Shown here piece by piece: positions 48,454 to 56,600 of a DNA stretch of 64,000 nt. The stretch lies in assembly GCF_006439025.1 (NCBI RefSeq), contig NZ_RCYZ01000004.1, forward strand, positions 310,001 through 374,000, given 5' to 3'. A program made the translations under genes and the position numbers. The DNA is from Hymenobacter nivis. Lineage in GTDB: Bacteria > Bacteroidota > Bacteroidia > Cytophagales > Hymenobacteraceae. The notes below the pieces were generated by a model that saw nothing but the letters and a program-made list of their open reading frames with translations, ran no database searches and was not told where the DNA came from. Every line of letters starts with the position of its first letter. The first letter of the stretch is position 1.

Positions 48454-50763
48454 ATGTCAACCGAACAAACCCCCCAGGCCCCGCAGTCGGGCGGCCCCCA
48501 GCCCGGGGGCGAGGACCGCATGAACATTCTCGAGCGCCGCCTGGCCGAAATTCAGGCCAAAAGTGCCGCCGAGCCGGCCCCCGGCACGGCCCCGGACCCG
48601 GGTACGCCCGAAGCCGCCGCCGCCGCCGAAACCGCCCACCACGTGCCCGAAGCCGTGACGGTGGACGGCGCCGACGTGTCGGCGCCGCAGGCCCGCGCCG
48701 CGGCCCACTACGGTGAGGCTGCCCCCGCGGCCGACCCCTCGGCCCTGCCCGCCACGGCTGAGGCCGCGGCCGATGCCCCCCACGGCCACACCGTGGAGGA
48801 AACCGCGCCGCTGCCCACCGTGGACCTGCACAATGCCGCGGAGCTGCTCGACGCCCCCGAGGGTGTGGCCACGCTGCCGGCTTCGTCGGAAACCCCGCTG
48901 GACGATGCCCCCGCCGACACCGCCGCGTTGGCGCTGCCCGAAGTGCCCGAAGTAGGCGCGCAGCCCGAAGCCAACGCCGCCGAGGCCGAAGAAGCCCACG
49001 CGCTGTCGGCCGCTGAAGGGGCCCCCGCCGCGCCGGTGGCCCTGGAAGCCCCCGATTTTACGGCCCTCGACTTGCCCGCCCAGGCCCAGTACCTGGTGCA
49101 GGAGCTGCGGGGCCCCAACGCCCAGCGCAACCGCAAAACCGTGCTCGACCTCGTGCGCCAGTACGAGGCCAACGTGGGCCAGGCCCGCTCGGCCGCCCGC
49201 CAGAAGTTTGCCGAAGGCGGGGCTGAGGCCGAAGCCTTCGCCTTCCAGCAGCCCGAGGGCCAGCTGGAGTTGAATAAAGCCCTGCAAGAGTTCCGCGAGG
49301 GCCGTGCCAAGAACGCCAAAGCCGAAGACGCCAGCCGCGGCGACAACCTGGCCAAGAAGCAGCAGCTCCTCGACCAGCTCCGCCAGCTGGTGGAAGCCGC
49401 CGAAACCAAGGACAGCTCGGCCAAGCTAAAGGCGCTGCAAGGCGAGTGGAAATCCACCGGCCCGGTGCCCCAGACCGACAGCCAGCCCATCTGGGACACC
49501 TACCACGGCCTGCTCGACATTTACTACAGCAAGCAGGGCCGCTTCCTGGAGATGAAGGACCTAGACCGCCGCCGCAACCAGGAGGCCAAGGAAAACCTCA
49601 TCAAGCGCGCCGAGGGCCTGATGGCCCTCACCGGCATCAACAAGGCCCTCGACGAGCTCACCAAGCTGCACGAGGACTGGAAGAACATCGGGCCCGTGCC
49701 CAACGACCAGCGCGAGCCGCTGTGGCAGCGCTTCATTGCCGCCTCCGACGCCCTGCACCAGCGCCGCAAGGAGTTTTCCGACGGCCGCTCGACCCAGGAG
49801 AAAGCCAATTTGGTGGTGAAAAAGGCTTTGCTCGAGCGCATCCAGCCGTTTGCTGAGTTCGACACCGACCGCGTGAACCTGTGGCGCTCGAAAACCGACG
49901 AGCTCCAGGAAATCAAGGCCGAGTGGGAAGCCGCCGGCCTCGTGCCCCGCGCCCAGGCCGACGCCCTCAACAAGCAGTACTGGGCCGCCTACAAGGCGTT
50001 CTTCAACCGCAAAAACGATTTCTTTAAGTCGCTCGACAACGAGAAATCGGCCAACGTGAAGGCCAAGCAGGCCCTCATCGACCAGGCCGAGGAAGCCCAG
50101 CAAAACCCCGACGCCGAGGCCGCCCGCGCCGTGGTGATGCGCATCCAGAAGGAGTGGAAGGACGTGGGCCGCGTGCCCGACAAACTGGCCGACAAGCTCT
50201 GGCACCGCTTCCGCAACGCCTGCGACGCCGTATTTGACCGGCCCAAGCACGAGGCCCGCCAGCGCGAAGAGAAGGCTACGGCCTCCTCGGGCGAGCAGCT
50301 GGCCTACCTTGAGCAGGTGGGAACGCAAGTGGGTGCCCTCAGCGACGAGAACCCGGCTTCCCTGGAAGGCTTCCGCGCTGTGCTGGCCGACTGGTCGGCG
50401 GCGTTCGACGCCACCGGCACCGGCGACCGCAGCGAAGAGCAGTTGCTTGGGTTGCTGGGCCAGTACCTGGCCGCCGTGCCCGGCCTGAGCTACGCCGAGC
50501 GCGCCGAGCTGTTGTTCCAGGCCGAAGTGGCTCGCCTTAAGGCGCGGCCCCAGGCCCAGCAGCAACTCACACGCAAGGAAATGGCGCTGCGCAAGGAAAT
50601 TAACGAGCTGGAAAACGACCACGCCACGCTGCAAACCAACCTGGCGTTCTTTGCCCGCTCCAAGAACGCGGCCCAGCTGCGCGAGGAGTACGAGGGCCGG
50701 ATGGCCGAAGGCCAAAAGCGCATCGACGTGCTCAAGAAACAGCTGAAAACGGTGCGCGCCTAA
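48454..50763 (+). CDS. DUF349 repeat protein
   Basis: A 769-residue protein from ATG 48454 (MSTEQTPQAPQ). The first 200 or so residues are acidic and Ala/Pro/Glu-rich, probably disordered. Then four DUF349 units follow, each with the pattern W-x3-G-x-V-P: EWKSTGPVP, DWKNIGPVP, EWEAAGLVP and EWKDVGRVP, and each continuing in a helical stretch like LWQRFIAASDALHQRRKEF. The C-terminal end is a coiled coil (LRKEINELENDHATLQTNL). The family is common in Bacteroidota; cytoplasmic role unknown. A -7-like TACTTTCG is at 48363-48370. Confidence 0.88.
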   Translation: MSTEQTPQAPQSGGPQPGGEDRMNILERRLAEIQAKSAAEPAPGTAPDPGTPEAAAAAETAHHVPEAVTVDGADVSAPQARAAAHYGEAAPAADPSALPATAEAAADAPHGHTVEETAPLPTVDLHNAAELLDAPEGVATLPASSETPLDDAPADTAALALPEVPEVGAQPEANAAEAEEAHALSAAEGAPAAPVALEAPDFTALDLPAQAQYLVQELRGPNAQRNRKTVLDLVRQYEANVGQARSAARQKFAEGGAEAEAFAFQQPEGQLELNKALQEFREGRAKNAKAEDASRGDNLAKKQQLLDQLRQLVEAAETKDSSAKLKALQGEWKSTGPVPQTDSQPIWDTYHGLLDIYYSKQGRFLEMKDLDRRRNQEAKENLIKRAEGLMALTGINKALDELTKLHEDWKNIGPVPNDQREPLWQRFIAASDALHQRRKEFSDGRSTQEKANLVVKKALLERIQPFAEFDTDRVNLWRSKTDELQEIKAEWEAAGLVPRAQADALNKQYWAAYKAFFNRKNDFFKSLDNEKSANVKAKQALIDQAEEAQQNPDAEAARAVVMRIQKEWKDVGRVPDKLADKLWHRFRNACDAVFDRPKHEARQREEKATASSGEQLAYLEQVGTQVGALSDENPASLEGFRAVLADWSAAFDATGTGDRSEEQLLGLLGQYLAAVPGLSYAERAELLFQAEVARLKARPQAQQQLTRKEMALRKEINELENDHATLQTNLAFFARSKNAAQLREEYEGRMAEGQKRIDVLKKQLKTVRA

Positions 50764-50783
50764 GCGCCCGCCCCCAGCCGGCC

Positions 50784-50834
50784 ACGCCGCCGGCGGGCGC
50801 ACTGCGGTGCGGCCCGCCGGCGGCGTTTTTTTTT
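50784..50834 (+). terminator. Rho-independent terminator after the DUF349 gene
   Basis: ACGCCGCCGGCGGGC pairs with GCCCGCCGGCGGCGT (about 50812-50826), with an inner GCAC/GTGC step, followed by a run of nine T. Confidence 0.9.
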
Positions 50835-50917
50835 GGTAGGGGCCCTGCTTGGCGGGCCGGCTGTACTTTAGGGCCCCGGCCGTCTGCGCGGTTGCATCCT
50901 TCGCCTTCGTTCTCTGC

Positions 50918-51283
50918 ATGGTAACGCCTGTTTTCCGCATCCTTGACTACGCTGAGGCCCTGGCTTTTTACATCGAGTGGCTGGGCTTCCGCATCGACTG
51001 GGCCGACCGGCCGGCCGGGGCCCCCGCGTACCTGCAAGTTGCGCGGGCCGACGTGGTGCTGCACCTCAGCGGCCACCCCACCGACGGGGCCCCGGGCAGC
51101 CTGGCCCGGGCGGAGGTGCAGAGCCTGGCAACCTACCACCACCAGCTGCTGCGCCAGCCCCACCCGTTTGCCCCGCCCGTGCTGGCCCGCGCCGAGTGGA
51201 ACCCGCGGGTGCTGGAAATGACGGTCATCGACCCGTTTGGCAACCGCATCGTGTTCTGCGAGCCGGCCGGCCTGTCTGGGTAG
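50918..51283 (+). CDS. Glyoxalase-superfamily protein
   Basis: A 121-residue protein from ATG 50918 (MVTPVFRILDYAEALAF), with typical paired beta-alpha-beta-beta-beta units: FYIEWLGFRIDWADRP, AYLQVARADVVLHLSGHP, and at the end LEMTVIDPFGNRIVFCEP. This resembles the bleomycin-resistance/glyoxalase fold (PF19581-like) proteins. Metal ligands are not obvious, so a binding rather than catalytic role is possible. It lies immediately before tRNA-Thr and the prophage. Confidence 0.85.
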   Translation: MVTPVFRILDYAEALAFYIEWLGFRIDWADRPAGAPAYLQVARADVVLHLSGHPTDGAPGSLARAEVQSLATYHHQLLRQPHPFAPPVLARAEWNPRVLEMTVIDPFGNRIVFCEPAGLSG

Positions 51284-51304
51284 CCCTTTTTGCCAACCGT
51301 CATA

Positions 51305-51336
51305 TTTGGCGCAATGGCGAAGAAACCGTACTTTTG
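51305..51336 (+). promoter_or_regulatory. Bacteroidota promoter for tRNA-Thr (TTTG -N20- TACTTTTG)
   Basis: A -33 TTTG (51305-51308) and a -7 TACTTTTG (51329-51336) are separated by 20 bases, close to the consensus spacing; the tRNA begins 12 bases after the -7 box. This is the clearest full promoter in the window. Confidence 0.7.
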
Positions 51337-51347
51337 CCCCACCACTA

Positions 51348-51420
51348 GCCTCCTTAGCTCAGTTGGTAGAGCTTCTGACTTGTAATCAGAGGGTCGTTGG
51401 TTCGAGTCCGACAGGAGGCT
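51348..51420 (+). tRNA. tRNA-Thr (anticodon TGT)
   Basis: A full cloverleaf can be drawn: acceptor GCCTCCT/AGGAGGC with discriminator T, D-arm GCTC/GAGC, anticodon stem TCTGA/TCAGA with loop CTTGTAA (anticodon TGT at 51381-51383), and T-arm GTTGG/CCGAC with TTCGAGT loop. No CCA is encoded (CAT follows), as is common in Bacteroidota. A prophage lies directly downstream. Confidence 0.97.
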
Positions 51421-51421
51421 C
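51397..51421 (+). other. Probable attL core at the tRNA-Thr 3' end
   Basis: Tyrosine integrases commonly use the T-arm and 3' acceptor of tRNA genes, and phage genes follow here. The matching attR would lie to the right of the window. The exact core cannot be defined without it. Confidence 0.5.
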
Positions 51422-51431
51422 ATTATTTAGG

Positions 51432-51470
51432 AAGCCCACTGTAAATCAAGTGTTTACGGTGGGCTTCTTT
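51432..51470 (+). terminator. Terminator just after tRNA-Thr
   Basis: AAGCCCACTGTAAA and TTTACGGTGGGCTT pair with one mismatch around a seven-base loop and are followed by CTTT. It suits the tRNA or the phage boundary. Confidence 0.65.
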
Positions 51471-51536
51471 CGTAGTGTGACCCTGAGTGTGACCTTTTGC
51501 TGGCTTTGAATCGCTTTTACCCCCTTTCCTCAGCCC

Positions 51537-51869
51537 ATGCTTTCCGACGCTACCCCGCTGCCCGCCTACGACCAAGCCCAGGTCGATAAGCGATTTTTAG
51601 CCGAACTCGACCGCTTGCTCCACGCCGGGGCCTTCCCCACCTATGCCGAATGGGCGACGACCGTGGGCGTGAATAAGAACTATGCAAGTGCCATCGCCCG
51701 CGGTACCTACCACTGCAACCTGGCCATGCTCTATAACACGGTGCGCCATTTCCCCGCCTGCGACTTCAATTACGTGGTGTTTGGCTCTGCGGTGTATGCC
51801 CGCCCCGAGCCCACCGAGTTACCTCACCGCGCCCGGGGGCCCCGGCCCAAGGTGACACCAGCAGCTTAA
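51537..51869 (+). CDS. Small HTH-like prophage protein
   Basis: A 110-residue protein. The middle (about residues 35-75) has a helix-turn-helix look: YAEWATTVGVNKNYASAIA, then NLAMLYNTVRHFPACDFNYV, similar to XRE-type small phage DNA-binding proteins in Bacteroidota. A basic tail ends the protein. First ORF after the tRNA attachment site, so possibly a regulator. Function unproved. Confidence 0.6.
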   Translation: MLSDATPLPAYDQAQVDKRFLAELDRLLHAGAFPTYAEWATTVGVNKNYASAIARGTYHCNLAMLYNTVRHFPACDFNYVVFGSAVYARPEPTELPHRARGPRPKVTPAA

Positions 51870-51948
51870 CTACTCGATGAAAAGCAAAACCCAAACCCTC
51901 ACTTTCCGCAGCCTCTAGCAATAGTTTGGTTCTAAATAATTCTGCCTA

Positions 51949-52527
51949 ATGAATATTAAGTGCTCCCATTGTTGGTTTGAATTCCCCAGCCCGTTTCATA
52001 TTGTTAATGCCACCAATGTTTCTTTCAGCAACAACTCGGCTCAATGCCCAAATTGCGGTAAGATGACGTCTGCTGACCCTGGTGGACGCGCAGGGACTTA
52101 CAATTTTGATGAAAACGGGGTGCCTTCGCGCGCTGGCTTTATCAGTATGTTTAAGCAAGTAGACCTAACACCCGAAATAGCAAGGCAATTCAGGGTTGTT
52201 GTCGAAGAGGCCAAGACGGGCAATGCATCTCTGGCAGAATTCACAGAAAAAACGACTGCAATTAGTCCTGAATTGGGCAGAACCATCAACACCTTCTTTC
52301 AGGAAAATCAGTACAGCATGGCCGCCCTTAGTATATTAATAGCGGTACTTACCTACTTATATACGGTGTTGGGAAACTCGCAGCCAACTGTTATCAACAA
52401 CACCTACAACGTGTTTCCGGCGGTGTCATTAAAACCACAAACCGAAATTAGTAGAGAGCAGAAGCGAGGCAACAACCTAACGCCTCCGCTTACCAAGAAA
52501 CAGCGTGCGAAGAAGCGGCGCAAATAA
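51949..52527 (+). CDS. Zinc-ribbon and membrane-anchored prophage protein
   Basis: A 192-residue protein with an N-terminal zinc ribbon (CSHC at 5-8, CPNC at 34-37), a soluble middle part and one membrane helix near residue 125-142 (AALSILIAVLTYLYTVLG), then a basic tail (KKQRAKKRRK). The gene is visibly AT-richer than the chromosome, fitting late cargo of a prophage ('moron'). No known family recognised. Its 3' end overlaps the convergent small membrane gene. Confidence 0.6.
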   Translation: MNIKCSHCWFEFPSPFHIVNATNVSFSNNSAQCPNCGKMTSADPGGRAGTYNFDENGVPSRAGFISMFKQVDLTPEIARQFRVVVEEAKTGNASLAEFTEKTTAISPELGRTINTFFQENQYSMAALSILIAVLTYLYTVLGNSQPTVINNTYNVFPAVSLKPQTEISREQKRGNNLTPPLTKKQRAKKRRK

Positions 52528-52683
52528 GCTGGCGTAGCGAGCAAGGGTCCAGATTACAACAAGGCCAGCACTTATCCTAAATTCTTGCAGGGTTAGCAAG
52601 CCTACCCAATAGGCAATATTTAACAGCACTGTTACAATAATAACAGCTAAGTGCTTCCAAAGAATGGCGGCGATCTGAAGCAT
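52477..52683 (-). CDS. Small membrane protein
   Basis: A 68-residue protein if started at ATG 52683 (MLQIAAILWKHL). A longer frame to 52764 would run through a terminator hairpin. It has two hydrophobic segments (HLAVIIVTVLLNIAYWVGLLT, and VVIWTLARYASLFAPLLRTLF) and ends in GKRRR. Low GC. It overlaps the last 51 bases of the preceding plus-strand gene, tail to tail. It might be a toxin-like or holin-like peptide, but nothing decides this. Confidence 0.45.
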   Translation of the reverse strand: MLQIAAILWKHLAVIIVTVLLNIAYWVGLLTLQEFRISAGLVVIWTLARYASLFAPLLRTLFLGKRRR

Positions 52684-52723
52684 AAGAAAGCGTCTCGGCG
52701 CACAAAGTACGGTAGCAATATGC

Positions 52724-52755
52724 AAAAAGCCCCGACCAACCGGCCGGGGCTTTTT
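52724..52755. terminator. Bidirectional terminator
   Basis: AAAAAGCCCCG (52724-52734) and CGGGGCTTTTT (52745-52755) form a perfect 11-bp stem with a 10-base loop. It ends the minus-strand gene at 52755. Confidence 0.85.
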
Positions 52756-53006
52756 CATGCCCAATCGTCTGGCAGCCGAATCCCCACGGCGTAGTCCTCC
52801 AGCGGCTCAGAACTGCTGAAGCTGCGCAGCCGCACCAGCTCGTTGGCGTGCGTGTCGTAGTAGAGCTCGACGAAGAAGCCCCCGGGCAAGTGGTAGAGAT
52901 TCACGCTGTCCTCTTCTTCCCAACGCCGGGCCAGGTAGGTGCCGGCGTCGAAGACGGCCGCCAGTTGTTGCTCGTAGGGCAAGAGGTTGAAATCGTACAG
53001 CGTCAT
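52755..53006 (-). CDS. Small conserved hypothetical protein
   Basis: An 83-residue protein from ATG 53006 (MTLYDFNLLPYEQQ), chosen because upstream sequence belongs to the divergent gene. It is acidic, with LARRWEEEDSVNLYHLPGGFFVELYYD and ENELVRLRSF-like segments. I recall similar short proteins in Hymenobacter genomes, also beside small phage-type genes, but no function. A terminator overlaps its stop. Confidence 0.65.
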   Translation of the reverse strand: MTLYDFNLLPYEQQLAAVFDAGTYLARRWEEEDSVNLYHLPGGFFVELYYDTHANELVRLRSFSSSEPLEDYAVGIRLPDDWA

Positions 53007-53045
53007 GGGGCACAAAGTAGGGCGCCCACGCTTTATTTTGGGCGC

Positions 53046-53417
53046 ATGGAAGAGCCGCCCGCCCGCAAACCGACCCAATCCGAACGTTTCCATGCCCTGC
53101 GCCAGCAGGCCCAGGCGGGTGACCCCGTGGCGCAGGCCCAAGTGGACGCAATCAACGCCCGAAACCGCGCCGCTGCGGCCAGAGCTAAGGCCGCGGGGCG
53201 GGGCTATTGGACACCCCAAGCAGTGGCGGTCCGCAAAGCCAAAAAAAAGGCCGCAGCGGCGGCGGTGGCGCGGGGCGTGGTGCCCCTGACCTCGGAAGAA
53301 AAGCGACGGATCACCAACCGGCGCGCCCAGTTGGCGCGAAACGAGCGCAAGCGCGCCGCGACCGCCGCGTCGAGGCCGCGGCCCGCGCGGCGCCAGGGGG
53401 GCGGGGCAACCGGGTAG
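53046..53417 (+). CDS. Small basic protein
   Basis: A 123-residue Ala/Arg/Lys-rich protein from ATG 53046 (MEEPPARKPTQSERF), divergent from the previous gene with 39 bases between starts. The composition and segments like QAVAVRKAKKKAAAAAVARG and SEEKRRITNRRAQLARNERKRAA suggest a helical, nucleic-acid-binding-type protein. Family unknown. It may be phage cargo. Confidence 0.6.
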   Translation: MEEPPARKPTQSERFHALRQQAQAGDPVAQAQVDAINARNRAAAARAKAAGRGYWTPQAVAVRKAKKKAAAAAVARGVVPLTSEEKRRITNRRAQLARNERKRAATAASRPRPARRQGGGATG

Positions 53418-53422
53418 CCGCG

Positions 53423-53623
53423 TTAGCGGATGATGACCGTAAAATCCAGGTCGTGCAGACTGGCGATGTAGGCCAGTACGCGCTGGCGCAGGTCGGCCAC
53501 CGCTTCGGGCTCGGTGACCCCGTAACCGTAGTTCACGCTGGCGGGCAAGTCCACGTCCGTCATGGACGCCTCGACCGATTGCGCTTTGCCCTTGCCGTCG
53601 TCGTAAATCTTGACCATGGCCAA
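53423..53623 (-). CDS. Small hypothetical protein downstream of the tape measure gene
   Basis: A 66-residue protein starting MAMVKIYDDGKGKAQ. It looks like a small beta-alpha protein (SVNYGYGVTEPEAVADLRQRVLAYI) with a vaguely HicB-like pattern, but I cannot assign it. Six bases from the tape measure stop, so the last gene of the phage operon. Confidence 0.55.
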   Translation of the reverse strand: MAMVKIYDDGKGKAQSVEASMTDVDLPASVNYGYGVTEPEAVADLRQRVLAYIASLHDLDFTVIIR

Positions 53624-53629
53624 AGATAA

Positions 53630-56600
53630 TTACGACTTCCCGCCCTTGTAGCGGCGGTTCACCATATCCTGCCAGCCCTGCTCCCGGTGCCGGCGCCGCA
53701 CCAGGTCGTCCTGCTCGTTGAGCCGCTGGTATTCCTGCTCGTGGATGGCCCGGCGCACCGCGCGCAGCTCTTTCACCACTTCCTGATTGGACTGCTGGGC
53801 CGCAGCCCGCTCGGCCGCCTGCCGGGCCTGGGCCCCGGTGCGCAGCTGCTGGGTCTGGCGCTCCTGGTCCTGGCCCTGCTGGCGCTGCACGATGCGGCCC
53901 TCCACCACTTCGTTCTGCTGGAGAATCTGGCGCGTCTCGGGCGCGGTGAACACCCGGTCGCCGGCTTCGAGGTAGCCCACAGCTTGCTTAGCCACCACCC
54001 GGAAGGAGCCGGGCTGGCCCACGAGCTCGGGGCCCCGCTCGGCCAGGTGGGCGTACTCGGCCGGGCCGTCTTCCCGGCCGACGAAGTAGCTGGGCAGGGG
54101 CCTACTCAGCACCGCCGCTTCCAATAGGGCGCCCTCGGCCAGGGCAATGCCGGCGGGAATCAGCGCGAAGGGGAACACGTACTCGGCGAAGGCCTTGGCC
54201 ACGGCCACGGCGGTGTTGATGGCAATGCTGATCACGGCCGCGTCGCGCTCGGCCTTGGCTTTGTCGTAGTTGAGTTTCGCCAGTCGCTTCTGGTGGTCCT
54301 CCTCAATCTTGGTTTTGAGCTCGGCGTTGTCGCCGGCCACCTTGATTTGCTGGGCGTAGGCGTCGTTTTCGCGCTGAATCTGCCCATCAATCAGGTTGCC
54401 GCGGATTTGGCTGTAGGCGCCCTCGGCCTCCTGGACGTAACCGCCCACCTTCTCGATCAGGGCCACGCGCTTGGCCACGGTGGCCTGCACGTCGTCGAGG
54501 ATGTCGCGGTTGGCTTTCTGCTGGTCGTCAAGGTTGGCTTTATGAAAAGCTTTGTCGGCGGCCAGGATTTCCTCGTTGGCCGTGCGGCGGTTCTTGCGGG
54601 CCTGGGCCTCGTACTGGCCCTGGGTAATCTCGCGCCGGGCCAGGGCCCCGAGCAGCACGTTGTCCTTGGCCGTTTCCGAGTTGCGGGCCAGCTCGACGGT
54701 TTCCTCGTAGGTCTTTTTGTTGACGCGCAGCTGGTCGTTGAGGGCCTTCTCCACTGGGGCGAGCGTGATGTCGCTGAGGATGGCCACCTTAAACTCGATG
54801 GGCTTCACCTCCAGCTTCTCGCCCAGGGCCGTGGCTTCCTTGGCCACGTCGCGCCCGAACTGCTGCACCACGGCGAGCCGCTTGGTGGCCGCCGCCTGCT
54901 CAATGTCCGTGAGCTCAGCCGCGCTCACGCCCTTGGCCTTCTTGGCTTTGATGGCCTCGTCATTGATGGTAATGAGCTTTTCGTCGCGCTCGGCCCGCAG
55001 CACGGCGATGCGCGTGGCGCTGGCCGTGCGCTCCAGGGCCGTGATCTGGTCCTGGGTGGTGGCCACCGATGCCTTGAAAACCTCGGGACTGAGCTGCTTG
55101 TCGTCGAAGAGCTTGCCCTGCTCGGCCTGGAGTTTCTTCAGGTCGTCGATGCGCTTCTGGGTGTCGGCCAGCTGGCCCTGCAGGGCAGCCCGCCGGCGCT
55201 CGGCCTCGGCTTTGGCGTTGCGGTCGAGGATGACGTCCACCGCGCCCAGCGCCGCGGGCACCTTGTCCAGGGCGTCGGCGGCCTTGGTGGCCCCGCCAAA
55301 CACGCCGTCGAGGTAGTCCTGCTTGGCCCCGAGCTTGTCGAGGGCGGCCAGCTTGGCGTTGTAATCGGCCGTGGTCTGGGCCAGCTTCTGCCGGGCTCCG
55401 GACAGGTTGTAGGTAGCTACGCTGAGCCTTTCCACATCCTTGTTCAGCTCACCGTAGCCCTGGTTGTTGACAAAATCGTCCACCTGCGCCTGGGCCTGCG
55501 CGCGGGTGAGGCCCAGCAGCCGCTCGCGGGTGGTGATTTGCAGCTCCCCGGATTTTATGTCTAGCTGCTCCTGCTTCTGCCGGTCCTTCAGCGCGTCGGC
55601 TTCGAGGATGAGGGTGGAGACGGCCTGGTTGCTGAGCAGCAGCTTCTGCTTGATGAGTTTCTTGGTGGCCTCCTCGTTGAGGACTAGGGCCCCGGTTTCC
55701 TTATCGAGGCTGGCCACACTCTCGCCCAGGCTGTCTCGCAACTGCAAGGTGATAGCGTTCAGCTCCCCCTTGCCGTCCTTGGTGGGCTTCAGGCCCCGCG
55801 CCGTGAGGTCCTGGTAGCGGCCCAGCAGCTTCTGGGCCGAGGCGGCTGTGGCCTCGTTGGCCTGGGCCCCGGCCAGGGTGGCGGCGGTATTTTCCTGGTT
55901 GGATTTGGTGAGGCCCAGCAGCTTTTGGCCGATGCCTGAAATCTCATTGAGGAACCGGGTTGCCCCGCGCGTGAACGGGTCGAGGGCCCCCACCACCAGG
56001 TTCTTGAGCACCGACGTGAAGCGGCCGCCGGCGGTGGCGATGTTGTCGAGCTGCTTGGCGGCCTGCTCGTTGGCGGCCCCCGTACCCGTCACGGCCAGCG
56101 TCAGGGCTTCCACTTTCTCGCGGCCTTCCGTTAGCACCCGGGCCGTGTTGGCATTTTCCAGGCCAAATAGCTTGGTGTACTGGGCCGTGCTCAGGTTCTT
56201 TTTGCCCAGGTTGTCGAGGGCCGTGCTCAGGCCCACTACCTCGGGGTTTGTTTCCCGGGCCCCGCTGGCCAGCTTGGCCAGCACCGCGCGCAGCTGCGTG
56301 CCCGCCTGCTCGCCCTTGATGCTGCGCTCGGCCAGTAGTTGGATCAGGGCCACCGACTTCTCGACCGAGATGTTAGCCGTGGCCGCGTTCACGCCGAAAT
56401 ACTTGAGCGATTCGGCCGTCTGGGGGATGGTGGCCGCGCCCTCCTTAGCGCCGGCGGCCAGCGCGTTCACGTAGCGGCCCGCTTCGCCGGCCGACGCGGA
56501 AAACTGGTTCATCACGCCCGTTAAGGCCTCGGCCGCGGCGGGCAGCTCTTCCTTTGCGGCCGCCGCCAGCAGCAGGGCCTGCTCGGTGACGCCGGCCAGG

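Noticed and set aside
51471..51500. Integrase remnant after tRNA-Thr (TGTGACC direct repeats)
   Set aside because: Too short, with no integrase residues; the direct repeat may be chance.
52848..53045. Upstream extension of the small basic protein
   Set aside because: This part is antisense to the divergent small gene at 52755-53006; the ATG at 53046 is a better start.
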